Below, in pieces: positions 1 through 7,641 of a stretch of 64,000 bases of DNA. Source of the DNA: Vibrio sp. RE86 (GTDB taxonomy: Bacteria > Pseudomonadota > Gammaproteobacteria > Enterobacterales > Vibrionaceae); contig NZ_VTXI01000016.1 in the NCBI RefSeq assembly GCF_013114545.1, forward strand, positions 94,352-158,351, in the 5' to 3' direction. Every line of letters starts with the position of its first letter. Positions within the stretch are counted from its first letter, which is position 1. Under the pieces are notes generated by a model. The model was not told where the DNA came from. It made no database searches and saw nothing but the letters and a program-made list of their open reading frames with translations. The position numbers and the translations under genes are program-made.

Positions 1-205
1 CCGTTGTGTCGCCTGAGATACTGGCATTAATGACATTGATGTCTTTGCCTTGCTGTTTCAACTCGTTAGGCAAGAGCGTAGGCCATGCTTGAGTGATAGG
101 CATCTGATAACCCGCACTTAAGCTGTCACCTAAAATCATCAGTGTCGCGCTATGAGCAGGATTAAAAACAAAGATTAAAAGTAGAAAGGAAAGTCTTCGA
201 AACAT
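1..205 (-). CDS. tesA: Acyl-CoA thioesterase I / lysophospholipase TesA (5' part only)
   Basis: Only the first 68 codons lie in the window; the gene runs off the left edge. The translation starts with a signal peptide ([20 protein letters not shown]) followed at once by the GDSL-hydrolase block I (LMILGDSLSAGY), which carries the nucleophilic serine. Later GxND and DxxH blocks lie outside the window. The family is a periplasmic SGNH esterase with thioesterase, protease-like and lysophospholipase activity. The divergent neighbours ybbA-ybbP give the tesA/ybbA/ybbP arrangement known from E. coli, which supports the name. Its ATG (203-205) overlaps the ybbA ATG (204-206) on the other strand. Confidence 0.93.
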   Translation of the reverse strand, partial: MFRRLSFLLLIFVFNPAHSATLMILGDSLSAGYQMPITQAWPTLLPNELKQQGKDINVINASISGDTT

Positions 206-878
206 GCAAACATCCGTAATAAAAGCAGATTCACTATGCAAACAAGTCTCTACTAATCAAGAACAATTAACAATCCTTGATAATGTAAATTTAGAAATCA
301 AAGAGGGTGAAAGTGTTGCGATTGTCGGTACGTCGGGTGCTGGTAAATCGACACTGATGACCTTACTGGCGGGACTAGATACGCCTACAAATGGTTCAGT
401 AGAGCTACTTGGTAAACCACTACATGAGTTAGACGACGAAGCTCGTGCAGCAATCCGAAGTGAGTCAATTGGCTTCGTGTTTCAAAGCTTCCTTCTGATT
501 CCAAGTCTCAGTGCGCTCGATAACGTCACTCTTCCATGCTTACTTAAAGGTGAAGCGGAAAATAAACAAAGAGCGACACAGCTTCTTGAGTCAGTTGGGC
601 TCGGGAAGCGTATTCAGCATTCTCCTGCTCAATTGTCAGGCGGCGAGCAGCAGCGTGTTGCCCTGGCTCGCGCATTTATGATTGAGCCGAAAATTCTTTT
701 CGCTGATGAGCCGACAGGAAACTTAGATCAGCAAACCGCGGAAAATGTAGTCAAACTGTTGTTCGACCTGAATAAAGAACACGGTACGACGCTGGTTCTT
801 GTCACGCATGACCAGAAGCTAGCGGAACGTTGTGACCGAATCTTTAGAATGAAAGCAGGGAAGCTGGAGGAGTCATAA
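204..878 (+). CDS. ybbA: ABC transporter ATP-binding protein YbbA
   Basis: This 224-residue ATPase belongs to the MacB/LolD-like group. Walker A is GTSGAGKST (about 42-50), the Q-loop glutamine is near 94, the signature [10 protein letters not shown] is near 144-153, Walker B is ILFADEP (about 164-170) and the switch histidine is in VTHD (about 202). It should power the FtsX-type permease YbbP encoded directly downstream, with ATAATG stop/start overlap implying translational coupling. The substrate of YbbAP is not settled in the literature I know; release of lipids or hydrophobic compounds from the inner membrane is a reasonable inference from the neighbouring lysophospholipase tesA. The promoter and Shine-Dalgarno sequence (AGGA near 187-190) must lie inside the tesA coding region. 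Confidence 0.93.
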   Translation: MQTSVIKADSLCKQVSTNQEQLTILDNVNLEIKEGESVAIVGTSGAGKSTLMTLLAGLDTPTNGSVELLGKPLHELDDEARAAIRSESIGFVFQSFLLIPSLSALDNVTLPCLLKGEAENKQRATQLLESVGLGKRIQHSPAQLSGGEQQRVALARAFMIEPKILFADEPTGNLDQQTAENVVKLLFDLNKEHGTTLVLVTHDQKLAERCDRIFRMKAGKLEES

Positions 879-3319
879 TGGCAACACAAAATGGCTCAGG
901 CTTAAACAAACGTCTCATTCAATGGAGTTTTAGTGAGATTCGTCAAGGGCAACTTTGGCCGGTTGCCATCGCACTCGTACTTATCATTGCTTGTATTTTC
1001 GCACTGACTGCATTGGCAGAGCGTATGGAGCAAGTGGTGGTGAAACAGGGTAAAGAGGCGTTAACCGCAGATACTGTGTATGTCTCTTCTAATCCCATCT
1101 CCGCTGAGTTTAATCAGTTGCTCGCTGACTCGTCACTGGAAACGTCAACTCAAACACGCTTCGCGACCATGGCTTTTAGCGACAATGGAATGAAATTGAT
1201 TACGGTGAAAGCGGTTGATGACATCTATCCACTTCAGGGCGAAATGAAGCTATCAAACGGCACTCAAACGTTTGAGCGAGTAAAGCCTAACGAACTGTGG
1301 TTGGATGAGCGTCTCTTTAATCAATTGGATGTTAAGATTGGTGACCCAATTACGGTCGGTGATGCCGATTTCACAGTTTCAGGCCGTATTGTTGAAGAGC
1401 CAGGTTTAAGTTTTAATCCATTTCAGCAGATGCCTTCAGCGTTTATCCACTCCAATGACTTAGATAAGACTGGCGCAATCCAAATTGGAAGCCGAGTTCG
1501 CTACAGTGTGTTCATAAATGGTGATTCTGACTCCATTGACTCACTTAAGTCTCAAGTAGAATTAACACCAAGCGATCGTTGGCGTGACCAAAATAGCGCA
1601 AGCCGAACTAATGAGGTGTTTCAACGTACAGAGCAGTACCTTTCTTTAACGGTTGCGATTGTCGTCATTATGGCAGCCACAACCTTGGTTTTGACTTGTC
1701 AGCACTATGTTGCGACACGTAAGAAAACCATCGCAATGTTGAAGAGTTTGGGTGCAAGCAAGCGCTGGGTAAGTCGTTGGTTGATGACTCAAGTGTCGAT
1801 TCTACTGGTTACGGCGATTGTGCTTGGCATTATGTTAGGAATAGGGCTTGAGTTTCTACTGCGTATTCCGCTTGTTGATCTGTTGCCTAATCCACTTCCT
1901 AGTTATGGGATAAAACCTGCGATTGTTTCAGTGAGTACCAGTCTACTCATCGCGATACCTGCACTGGGTATTCCTTTAATGGGACTCACCAGTGTGAGTG
2001 CGGTTAACGTTATGCAACCAGCAAATCATAGTGAACAGTCATATTTGAGGTTTGCACTTGTACTTGTTCCTATCGTAGCAATGCTGGTCGCTTACCGAGA
2101 TAACCTTCTGGTATGGATTGTTCTTGGCGGAATGATCGCTCTATTCCTGATTCTCGCCATGGTGAGCGTGGTGGTGACTAAGCTGCTTGGTAAACTGACA
2201 CTGGGCACTGCGCTTAAACTGGCATTAAGTCGAATAAACCGCTCAGTAACAGCAACAGGTATTCAGTTTGGTGCTTTGGCTCTGTCATTAATGTTGCTGT
2301 CGACAATGTGGCTAGTTAGGACCGATCTATTAGGAGATTGGCAGAGAACGCTTCCGGCTGATGCGCCTAATGCATTTGCGTTAAATATTGCGCCTTATGA
2401 AAAAGATGCGTATTTGCAGGTACTTGATCAAAGCGATATACAACGGTCTGATGCTTATCCGATCATTCGCGGCCGCTTAGTCAACATCAATGGTGAAGAT
2501 GCGAAAGCACAAGCAAAGGGAGAGGAAGGGTCAGATGCTCTTAGAAGAGAGATTAACTTCACGTTTGCAGATGCCATCCCTAGTCACAACGAGGTGCTAG
2601 AGGGAGCATGGACAAGCTCTTCTGGTGTATCTGTTGAATCGGATGTTGCGAATGATCTCGGCCTAAATATTGGTGATGAGCTCTCATTTGTCATTAACAG
2701 CCAGGAGGTAATTGCAACAGTCAATTCGATTCGAGCTGTGGAATGGCGTGATATGAAGCCTAACTTTTACTTCATATTCACTCCTGATGTCTTGGCAAGC
2801 ATTCCCTCGACGTACCTGGTCAGCTTTAAAGTCGATGAGAGTAATGATGAGACATTAAATGAACTCTCTCGAAATCACCCAACAGTCAGTCTCATGGACG
2901 TTCGTTCAATGGGAGCAAAAATACAGGAACTACTGTCACAGATTGTTTGGTCAATTACGCTACTTGCAGGAATTGGTGTTCTATCGGGCCTTCTTCTGAT
3001 CTTTACTTTGCTCAGATTAAGCTTGGGTCAAAGACAAGACGAGATTCAACTTTACCGAACTCTCGGCGCTAGTAAAAAGAGGGTACAACAAACCATTTGG
3101 GCAGAATATGGATTGATGGCTTTAGTGGCGAGTAGTATCGCTATAATTGGCTCTGAAGCTGTAGTGGGGGCGATTATGTCCTTCGGTTTTGATCTATCTC
3201 CTCAACTGCACGTCTTGTTATGGATAACATTGCCAATCGGTACGTTTTTGACTCTTGCTTTAGTTGTGAACAGTCTGATAAAACGTCTGTTAACCCCCAT
3301 AAATAAAGCGTTCAGCTAA
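878..3319 (+). CDS. ybbP: FtsX-like ABC permease YbbP
   Basis: The 813-residue inner-membrane protein has the MacB/LolCE-type layout: an N-terminal transmembrane helix (about 27-47), a periplasmic domain, a first FtsX block of three helices (about 255-380), two central helices, a second helix (about 460-480) with a second periplasmic domain, and a C-terminal FtsX block (about 690-813). The length and double FtsX architecture match E. coli YbbP (about 804 residues). The motif KSLGAS / RTLGAS just after the first helix of each FtsX block is typical. It overlaps ybbA by one base and forms a complex with it. No terminator-like hairpin follows; the DnaA-box cluster begins three bases after its stop. 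Confidence 0.92.
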   Translation: MATQNGSGLNKRLIQWSFSEIRQGQLWPVAIALVLIIACIFALTALAERMEQVVVKQGKEALTADTVYVSSNPISAEFNQLLADSSLETSTQTRFATMAFSDNGMKLITVKAVDDIYPLQGEMKLSNGTQTFERVKPNELWLDERLFNQLDVKIGDPITVGDADFTVSGRIVEEPGLSFNPFQQMPSAFIHSNDLDKTGAIQIGSRVRYSVFINGDSDSIDSLKSQVELTPSDRWRDQNSASRTNEVFQRTEQYLSLTVAIVVIMAATTLVLTCQHYVATRKKTIAMLKSLGASKRWVSRWLMTQVSILLVTAIVLGIMLGIGLEFLLRIPLVDLLPNPLPSYGIKPAIVSVSTSLLIAIPALGIPLMGLTSVSAVNVMQPANHSEQSYLRFALVLVPIVAMLVAYRDNLLVWIVLGGMIALFLILAMVSVVVTKLLGKLTLGTALKLALSRINRSVTATGIQFGALALSLMLLSTMWLVRTDLLGDWQRTLPADAPNAFALNIAPYEKDAYLQVLDQSDIQRSDAYPIIRGRLVNINGEDAKAQAKGEEGSDALRREINFTFADAIPSHNEVLEGAWTSSSGVSVESDVANDLGLNIGDELSFVINSQEVIATVNSIRAVEWRDMKPNFYFIFTPDVLASIPSTYLVSFKVDESNDETLNELSRNHPTVSLMDVRSMGAKIQELLSQIVWSITLLAGIGVLSGLLLIFTLLRLSLGQRQDEIQLYRTLGASKKRVQQTIWAEYGLMALVASSIAIIGSEAVVGAIMSFGFDLSPQLHVLLWITLPIGTFLTLALVVNSLIKRLLTPINKAFS

Positions 3320-3321
3320 TT

Positions 3322-3451
3322 ATACACAGGCCGAGTGATTCACTTATCCACAAAAACAGTGGATAAAGTTTTGGATAACTCGGTCTGTTGATAACCTTCA
3401 AATTCCCTCAAGCCACGATACTAAAAGCTCCCAAGAGATTTGTTATTCACA
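3322..3451. promoter_or_regulatory. Cluster of DnaA boxes
   Basis: Three sites match the DnaA consensus TTATNCACA exactly on the plus strand: TTATACACA at 3322-3330, TTATCCACA at 3346-3354 and TTATTCACA at 3443-3451. Three single-mismatch sites lie on the minus strand: TTATCCACT (3360-3368), TTATCCAAA (3372-3380) and TTATCAACA (3388-3396). An AT-rich stretch follows (about 3455-3540). The known oriC context (mnmG/mioC) and oriCII context (rctB) are absent here, so this is more likely a DnaA-titrating, reactivating or gene-regulatory locus than an origin. The sites are seen; the function is inference. Confidence 0.7.
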
Positions 3452-3585
3452 AAGGCAATTTATTCAAATTTCTTAAATACTGAGTCAAGTACTTTTTTAA
3501 CTATTTTTACTTGAAAATGTCATAAATTCTCCCTGCAAAAATTGTGATTTAATTCGCTGCCAAGAATCAGTAAAATGTGCTGAGA

Positions 3586-5058
3586 ATGAATGAATTAGCC
3601 ACATTAATGCAACCTAAACAGCAAAAGCTTAATCAACCTCGTATTGCCATTATTGGTGGTGGTATCGCAGGTGCAACCGCAGCGGTTCATGCCGCCGAGC
3701 TTGGTTTTAATGTCACCCTTATCGAAAAAGGGGCAGGACTTGTTAGTGGCCCACCTATATGCCATTTGCATGCTGGTGGTAATTTGTACAGAGAGATCGA
3801 TACTGAGCAATGTATCGAGCTGCTTAAACAGTCAATCGACACGGTACGACTATACCCACAAACGATCAATCAACGTCCTACGATTATTGCAGTCCCATAC
3901 AGTGACGGCGGTAGTCCTGATGAACTTTATGAGCGTTTGATTACTATCCAGAAGTGCTACACAGAGTTAGTTGAAGACGACCCAGCGAACAAAGTGCTGG
4001 GTGAACCTAACGACTACTACCGATTCTACAGTCGAGATGAGCTAGACCTGCTTGCTGAAAAGGAACAATCATCATCACCCACCACGGTAGACGAGTGGAT
4101 GATTCCTTTTGCTAAGCACGCCGATCTCGATTCGCTTAAATTCCCAGTTGTCGTCGTACAAGAACACGGTTGGAGTGTGTTTAGAATCGCCGCATCAGCA
4201 ACGCTTACACTCGAAGCCTTACCTAACTGCCAATTGTTGACCAGTACAGAAGTTGTTGGCGTGCAAGAGACTGAATCGGGTTGGAAGATAGAGTGCAAAG
4301 ACGATCTAAGTAGGCAGCAGATATTGGACGTTGATTACTTAGTCAATGCTTGTGGTTATGAGACGGGAGCAATCGATGATTTCGCACAGAAGCCACGCCA
4401 ACGTCTAGTTGAGTTTAAAGCGGCTTATGTCACGCAGTGGCAGGAATGTGAACAGTTGTGGCCAGAGGTGATTTTCCATGGTCCTCGCGGCACGCCTAAT
4501 GGTATGGCTCAGTTGACGCCTTATCCAAATGGCATTTTCCAACTTCATGGCATGACGAAAGATATCACGTTATTTGAGGATGGTTTGGTCTCTTCATGTA
4601 AAAACTCCTCGCAACCGGAGCTACCAACCCGTCTAAAACGTAAAATAGAGGCAGGATGGGATGAACAAGTGATCATTGAGCGCAGCCGTAAAGCGATTGA
4701 TCATATGTCGAGATTTGTGCCTAGTTACCAGAGTGCAAACGAGTTTGGTACGCCTTTATTCGGAGCACAACAAATACCAGGCAAAGATGACTCGTTACGC
4801 GCAGCTGATGTTACCTTTGAAGGGAAGCATTACGCTCGAGTAGAAGTGGTGAAAGGCTCTTCAGCGCTCGAAGCGGCGATTAAACTGATCGAACACTGGA
4901 ACTTGTTCGATTATCAGGGACAAACGATAGAGTCTTTGCACCCGGTGACGATGGCACTTACACCTCAACAAGTCGAAGAAAAAGCCATCGAACTTGCTCA
5001 AGAACGAGGTTATCCAATCCAACTGGCGCAGTGTTATGGCGAAAATTCAAAAGGGTGA
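3586..5058 (+). CDS. FAD-dependent oxidoreductase (DAO family)
   Basis: The N-terminus carries a Rossmann dinucleotide-binding motif (IAIIGGGIAGATAAVHAAE) with the acidic residue ending the second strand (TLIEKG), as in D-amino-acid-oxidase-like flavoproteins. A second FAD-contact segment (DYLVNACGYETGAID) lies near residue 255. About 490 residues, cytoplasmic, no signal peptide. The substrate cannot be told from sequence. A GTG at 3577 is a longer alternative start; neither has a clear Shine-Dalgarno sequence. It converges on the 5-oxoprolinase operon through a shared terminator, so a link to amino-acid or glutathione-derived metabolites is possible but unproven. Confidence 0.75.
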   Translation: MNELATLMQPKQQKLNQPRIAIIGGGIAGATAAVHAAELGFNVTLIEKGAGLVSGPPICHLHAGGNLYREIDTEQCIELLKQSIDTVRLYPQTINQRPTIIAVPYSDGGSPDELYERLITIQKCYTELVEDDPANKVLGEPNDYYRFYSRDELDLLAEKEQSSSPTTVDEWMIPFAKHADLDSLKFPVVVVQEHGWSVFRIAASATLTLEALPNCQLLTSTEVVGVQETESGWKIECKDDLSRQQILDVDYLVNACGYETGAIDDFAQKPRQRLVEFKAAYVTQWQECEQLWPEVIFHGPRGTPNGMAQLTPYPNGIFQLHGMTKDITLFEDGLVSSCKNSSQPELPTRLKRKIEAGWDEQVIIERSRKAIDHMSRFVPSYQSANEFGTPLFGAQQIPGKDDSLRAADVTFEGKHYARVEVVKGSSALEAAIKLIEHWNLFDYQGQTIESLHPVTMALTPQQVEEKAIELAQERGYPIQLAQCYGENSKG

Positions 5059-5077
5059 CTAGGTCACCCTTTATTTT
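5050..5077. terminator. Bidirectional terminator between the FAD oxidoreductase and pxpC
   Basis: A 10-bp perfect stem (AAAGGGTGAC / GTCACCCTTT, 5050-5059 with 5063-5072) and a 3-base loop are followed by TATTTTTT. The oxidoreductase stop codon lies within the stem. Confidence 0.85.
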
Positions 5078-5082
5078 TTAAT

Positions 5083-6015
5083 CTAGTAGCCAAAGAAGCG
5101 TGCCCACTGACCCCAAACATCTTGTAGCCCTAATAGATCCCCTTTAACAAAACGAACTTTTTGTCCAGGTCTCGCTTGGGCTAGTCTTGGTAAGTCGATA
5201 CGAGCAACACATCCTAACTTAGGATACCCGCCAATGGTTTGCCTGTCGTTAAGTAGCACAATCGGTTCACCATTTGGTGGAACTTGCACCGAGCCTAAAG
5301 CAATGCCTTCACTTAAATACTCCTTATTGGGAGGAGTGATCGCACCACCAGTTAATCGATAGCCCATGCGATTGATCAGTTGGCTGACTTCAAATTCCTG
5401 TTGGTATAGAGAATCAACATCGTCGCGTGAGAAATCGTCAACTTGATAACCTTCAATAAATCTCAGTTCTAACGGTAAGTTGTAATCGGGTTTGTATCTA
5501 AACGTCATTTGTTTGATGCGTTTTGATATTTTATGGGGAGTGAAGTTGAGAATATCTCCCAGCGCCAAAGCATACCCTTGTGCTAGACCTCCAAGTTTGT
5601 CCCTAGACACTGTTGCGACACTGCCAAGCTGAGGCGAAACAACGAATCCACCTTTGATTGCTAAATAGCTGCGCAGGCCATTCTTGGGCAATACAAATCG
5701 CAGTCGTTGCCCTTTTAAGGCTTTGAATGTCGACCAGTTTGTTAACTGAACGCCATCAAGCTTGGCATTTAAATCCCCGCCACAAATCGACATTTCACAG
5801 TCGGTATGAATTAAGAACTCTGCTTGACCTAAAGTAATCTCAAGCGTGGGTACGTTCATCGGATTACCAAGTAAATAGTTAGCCCAACTGAAGGCGTAAT
5901 CGTCAACAGGCCCACCTTGTGTAATACCAAAATGGGCGAGTCCATAACGCCCGAAATCTTGTATTAAGGTTTGTTGGCCGGGCTTTATAACTTCAATACA
6001 GTGACGTCCAATCAT
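5083..6015 (-). CDS. pxpC: 5-oxoprolinase subunit C (PxpC, biotin-dependent carboxyltransferase fold)
   Basis: The 310-residue protein starts IEVIKPGQQTLIQDFGRYG, the standard opening of the KipA/YbgK (AHS2) family, and has the downstream blocks GGPVDDYAFSWAN and SGE-type segments of the family. PxpC pairs with PxpB to form the ATP-dependent enzyme that, with PxpA, converts 5-oxoproline (pyroglutamate) to glutamate. It is the last gene of pxpA-pxpB-pxpC on the minus strand; its ATG overlaps the pxpB stop by four bases (ATGA), indicating translational coupling. Confidence 0.92.
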   Translation of the reverse strand: MIGRHCIEVIKPGQQTLIQDFGRYGLAHFGITQGGPVDDYAFSWANYLLGNPMNVPTLEITLGQAEFLIHTDCEMSICGGDLNAKLDGVQLTNWSTFKALKGQRLRFVLPKNGLRSYLAIKGGFVVSPQLGSVATVSRDKLGGLAQGYALALGDILNFTPHKISKRIKQMTFRYKPDYNLPLELRFIEGYQVDDFSRDDVDSLYQQEFEVSQLINRMGYRLTGGAITPPNKEYLSEGIALGSVQVPPNGEPIVLLNDRQTIGGYPKLGCVARIDLPRLAQARPGQKVRFVKGDLLGLQDVWGQWARFFGY

Positions 6016-6719
6016 TGCCAGCCCTCCTTGATGACACCGCCTAATTGGAGGTATTCCTCGCGGTCGATGCGTGTGAACTTAACCTGTGTACCGATTGAAA
6101 AGGGCAAAATTGATGCATCTTGAGGGTTATACAAATCTGATGGGCAATTGCCGATAATATTCCACCCCCCAGGGCTTTCGCTTGGATAGATAGCCGTTTG
6201 ATTATTGGCGATACCAACGCTTCCTTTCGGCAATGATACTCTTGGGGACGGCTTTCTAGGTAAACTCAGGCTCGATGCAACCTCGGTAAGAAATGCGAAA
6301 CCAGGCGCAAACCCGATTGCACTGACGGTATAGGTTGTGCCTAAGTGTGTTTCAATAACATGGTCAATGGAAAGCCCGTTTTGCTGATATGTCGCAAGGT
6401 CTGGGCCGACTTCGAGGTCGTAGTAGATTGGCAATTCGAGTATTTGAGGTTGGTGTTGCTCAGGCATATTTTCAACGGCCTGTAAGACGACTTTCTCAAG
6501 GTAAGGGACGAACTCAAAGATCGAAATTCGATGGGGCAAATAATCAATTAAGATGGAGTCGAAAGAAGGGGTGACGTTCATCACCCAAACACCAAGTTGA
6601 TTGGCTAAATATTGGCTTATTTCACCAATTACCCATGATAGGTGGTCGCTAGGCTCATGGTTAAAACGAATCAAAATAGAGCATTCGGCGACAGGGTCGA
6701 TTGAGGTTTCTAATTTCAT
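6012..6719 (-). CDS. pxpB: 5-oxoprolinase subunit B (PxpB, KipI/YbgJ family)
   Basis: This 235-residue AHS1-family protein shows the family segments AIGFAPGFAFL, LPRKPSPRVSLPKGSVGIA and SPGGWNIIG. It forms the ATP-dependent 5-oxoprolinase with PxpA and PxpC; older annotations call it a KipI-like kinase inhibitor. It overlaps pxpA by one base (TAATG) and pxpC by four, so the three subunits are made together. Confidence 0.92.
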   Translation of the reverse strand: MKLETSIDPVAECSILIRFNHEPSDHLSWVIGEISQYLANQLGVWVMNVTPSFDSILIDYLPHRISIFEFVPYLEKVVLQAVENMPEQHQPQILELPIYYDLEVGPDLATYQQNGLSIDHVIETHLGTTYTVSAIGFAPGFAFLTEVASSLSLPRKPSPRVSLPKGSVGIANNQTAIYPSESPGGWNIIGNCPSDLYNPQDASILPFSIGTQVKFTRIDREEYLQLGGVIKEGWQ

Positions 6720-7471
6720 TATGCGCTTCCCTCTGTCTCGATGATCTTTTTAATGTTTTGAATGAGCGCAATATTCTCTTCGTTGTCACCATGTACACAG
6801 ATGGTATCGGCTTCCAACGGGATTGAGTAGCCATCGATTGTCCGAACTTTTTTATAGCGAACAATCTGAGCAACTTGATCAAGCAACTCTTCACGATTAT
6901 GAATCACTGCATTTGATAAACTTCTTGGAACGAGAAGACCATTAGCAAGATAACGTCGGTCTGCAAATGCCTCAAAAAGCAGGGGGACCTCATAGCGATC
7001 GGCGATGTTAAGTAATTCTTGATTATTGGTGATCGCTAACGTCATTAGTGGCAGAGAAAAGCTTGATACGGCATCTACGACGGCTTCAAAAATTTCGGGA
7101 TTCGTTTGCATGTCGTTATATAAAGCACCATGAGGCTTTACGTATTTAAGTTCCACGTTATGGCTTCTGCACAATGCCTCAAGCGCGCCAATTTGATAAA
7201 TTAGCATCGCCGTAATCTCTTGCGGCTGCATGGGAATAGAGCGGCGACCAAAGCCCTGCAAATCTGGGTAACTTGGGTGAGCGCCAATTTCTACATCGTG
7301 GCTTAAGGCGAGCTTAATCGTATGATCCATAATGGAAGGATCAGAGGCGTGGAAGCCACATGCAATGTTCGCCATGTCAATGTGAGGCATGACAGCAGAA
7401 TCATTGCCCATTTCCCACTGACCAAAGCTCTCTCCCATATCACAGTTAAGGTAGATAGACGGTTTTCTCAT
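6719..7471 (-). CDS. pxpA: 5-oxoprolinase subunit A (PxpA, LamB/YcsF family)
   Basis: The protein carries the LamB/YcsF signature YLNCDMGESFGQW and the blocks HIDMANIACGFHASDP, VKPHGALYNDM and TICVHGDN. PxpA opens the 5-oxoproline ring with PxpBC and ATP. It is the first gene of the operon; the 150-bp gap to the divergent TonB receptor gene should hold both promoters. The reading frame extends to a TTG at 7480, but the ATG at 7471 (giving about 250 residues) fits the family start MRKPSIYLN better. Confidence 0.92.
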   Translation of the reverse strand: MRKPSIYLNCDMGESFGQWEMGNDSAVMPHIDMANIACGFHASDPSIMDHTIKLALSHDVEIGAHPSYPDLQGFGRRSIPMQPQEITAMLIYQIGALEALCRSHNVELKYVKPHGALYNDMQTNPEIFEAVVDAVSSFSLPLMTLAITNNQELLNIADRYEVPLLFEAFADRRYLANGLLVPRSLSNAVIHNREELLDQVAQIVRYKKVRTIDGYSIPLEADTICVHGDNEENIALIQNIKKIIETEGSA

Positions 7472-7641
7472 CGATAACAATTCCGTTGCATGAGTTTGCT
7501 AGTAACATCTTCGAATTAAAGAAAATAAACAGTGATCCGATTCATCATTTGATTAACAAAAAGTAAAAACATATCGTTCCGTATGTAAATTGATATTAAT
7601 AGATGGAATAATAGCGATTCCTAATATTTTACGGTTTAGCA

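Noticed and set aside
3320..3576. Replication origin
   Set aside because: DnaA boxes are clear, but mnmG/mioC-type or rctB neighbours and RctB 12-mer arrays are absent, so I call only a DnaA-box cluster.
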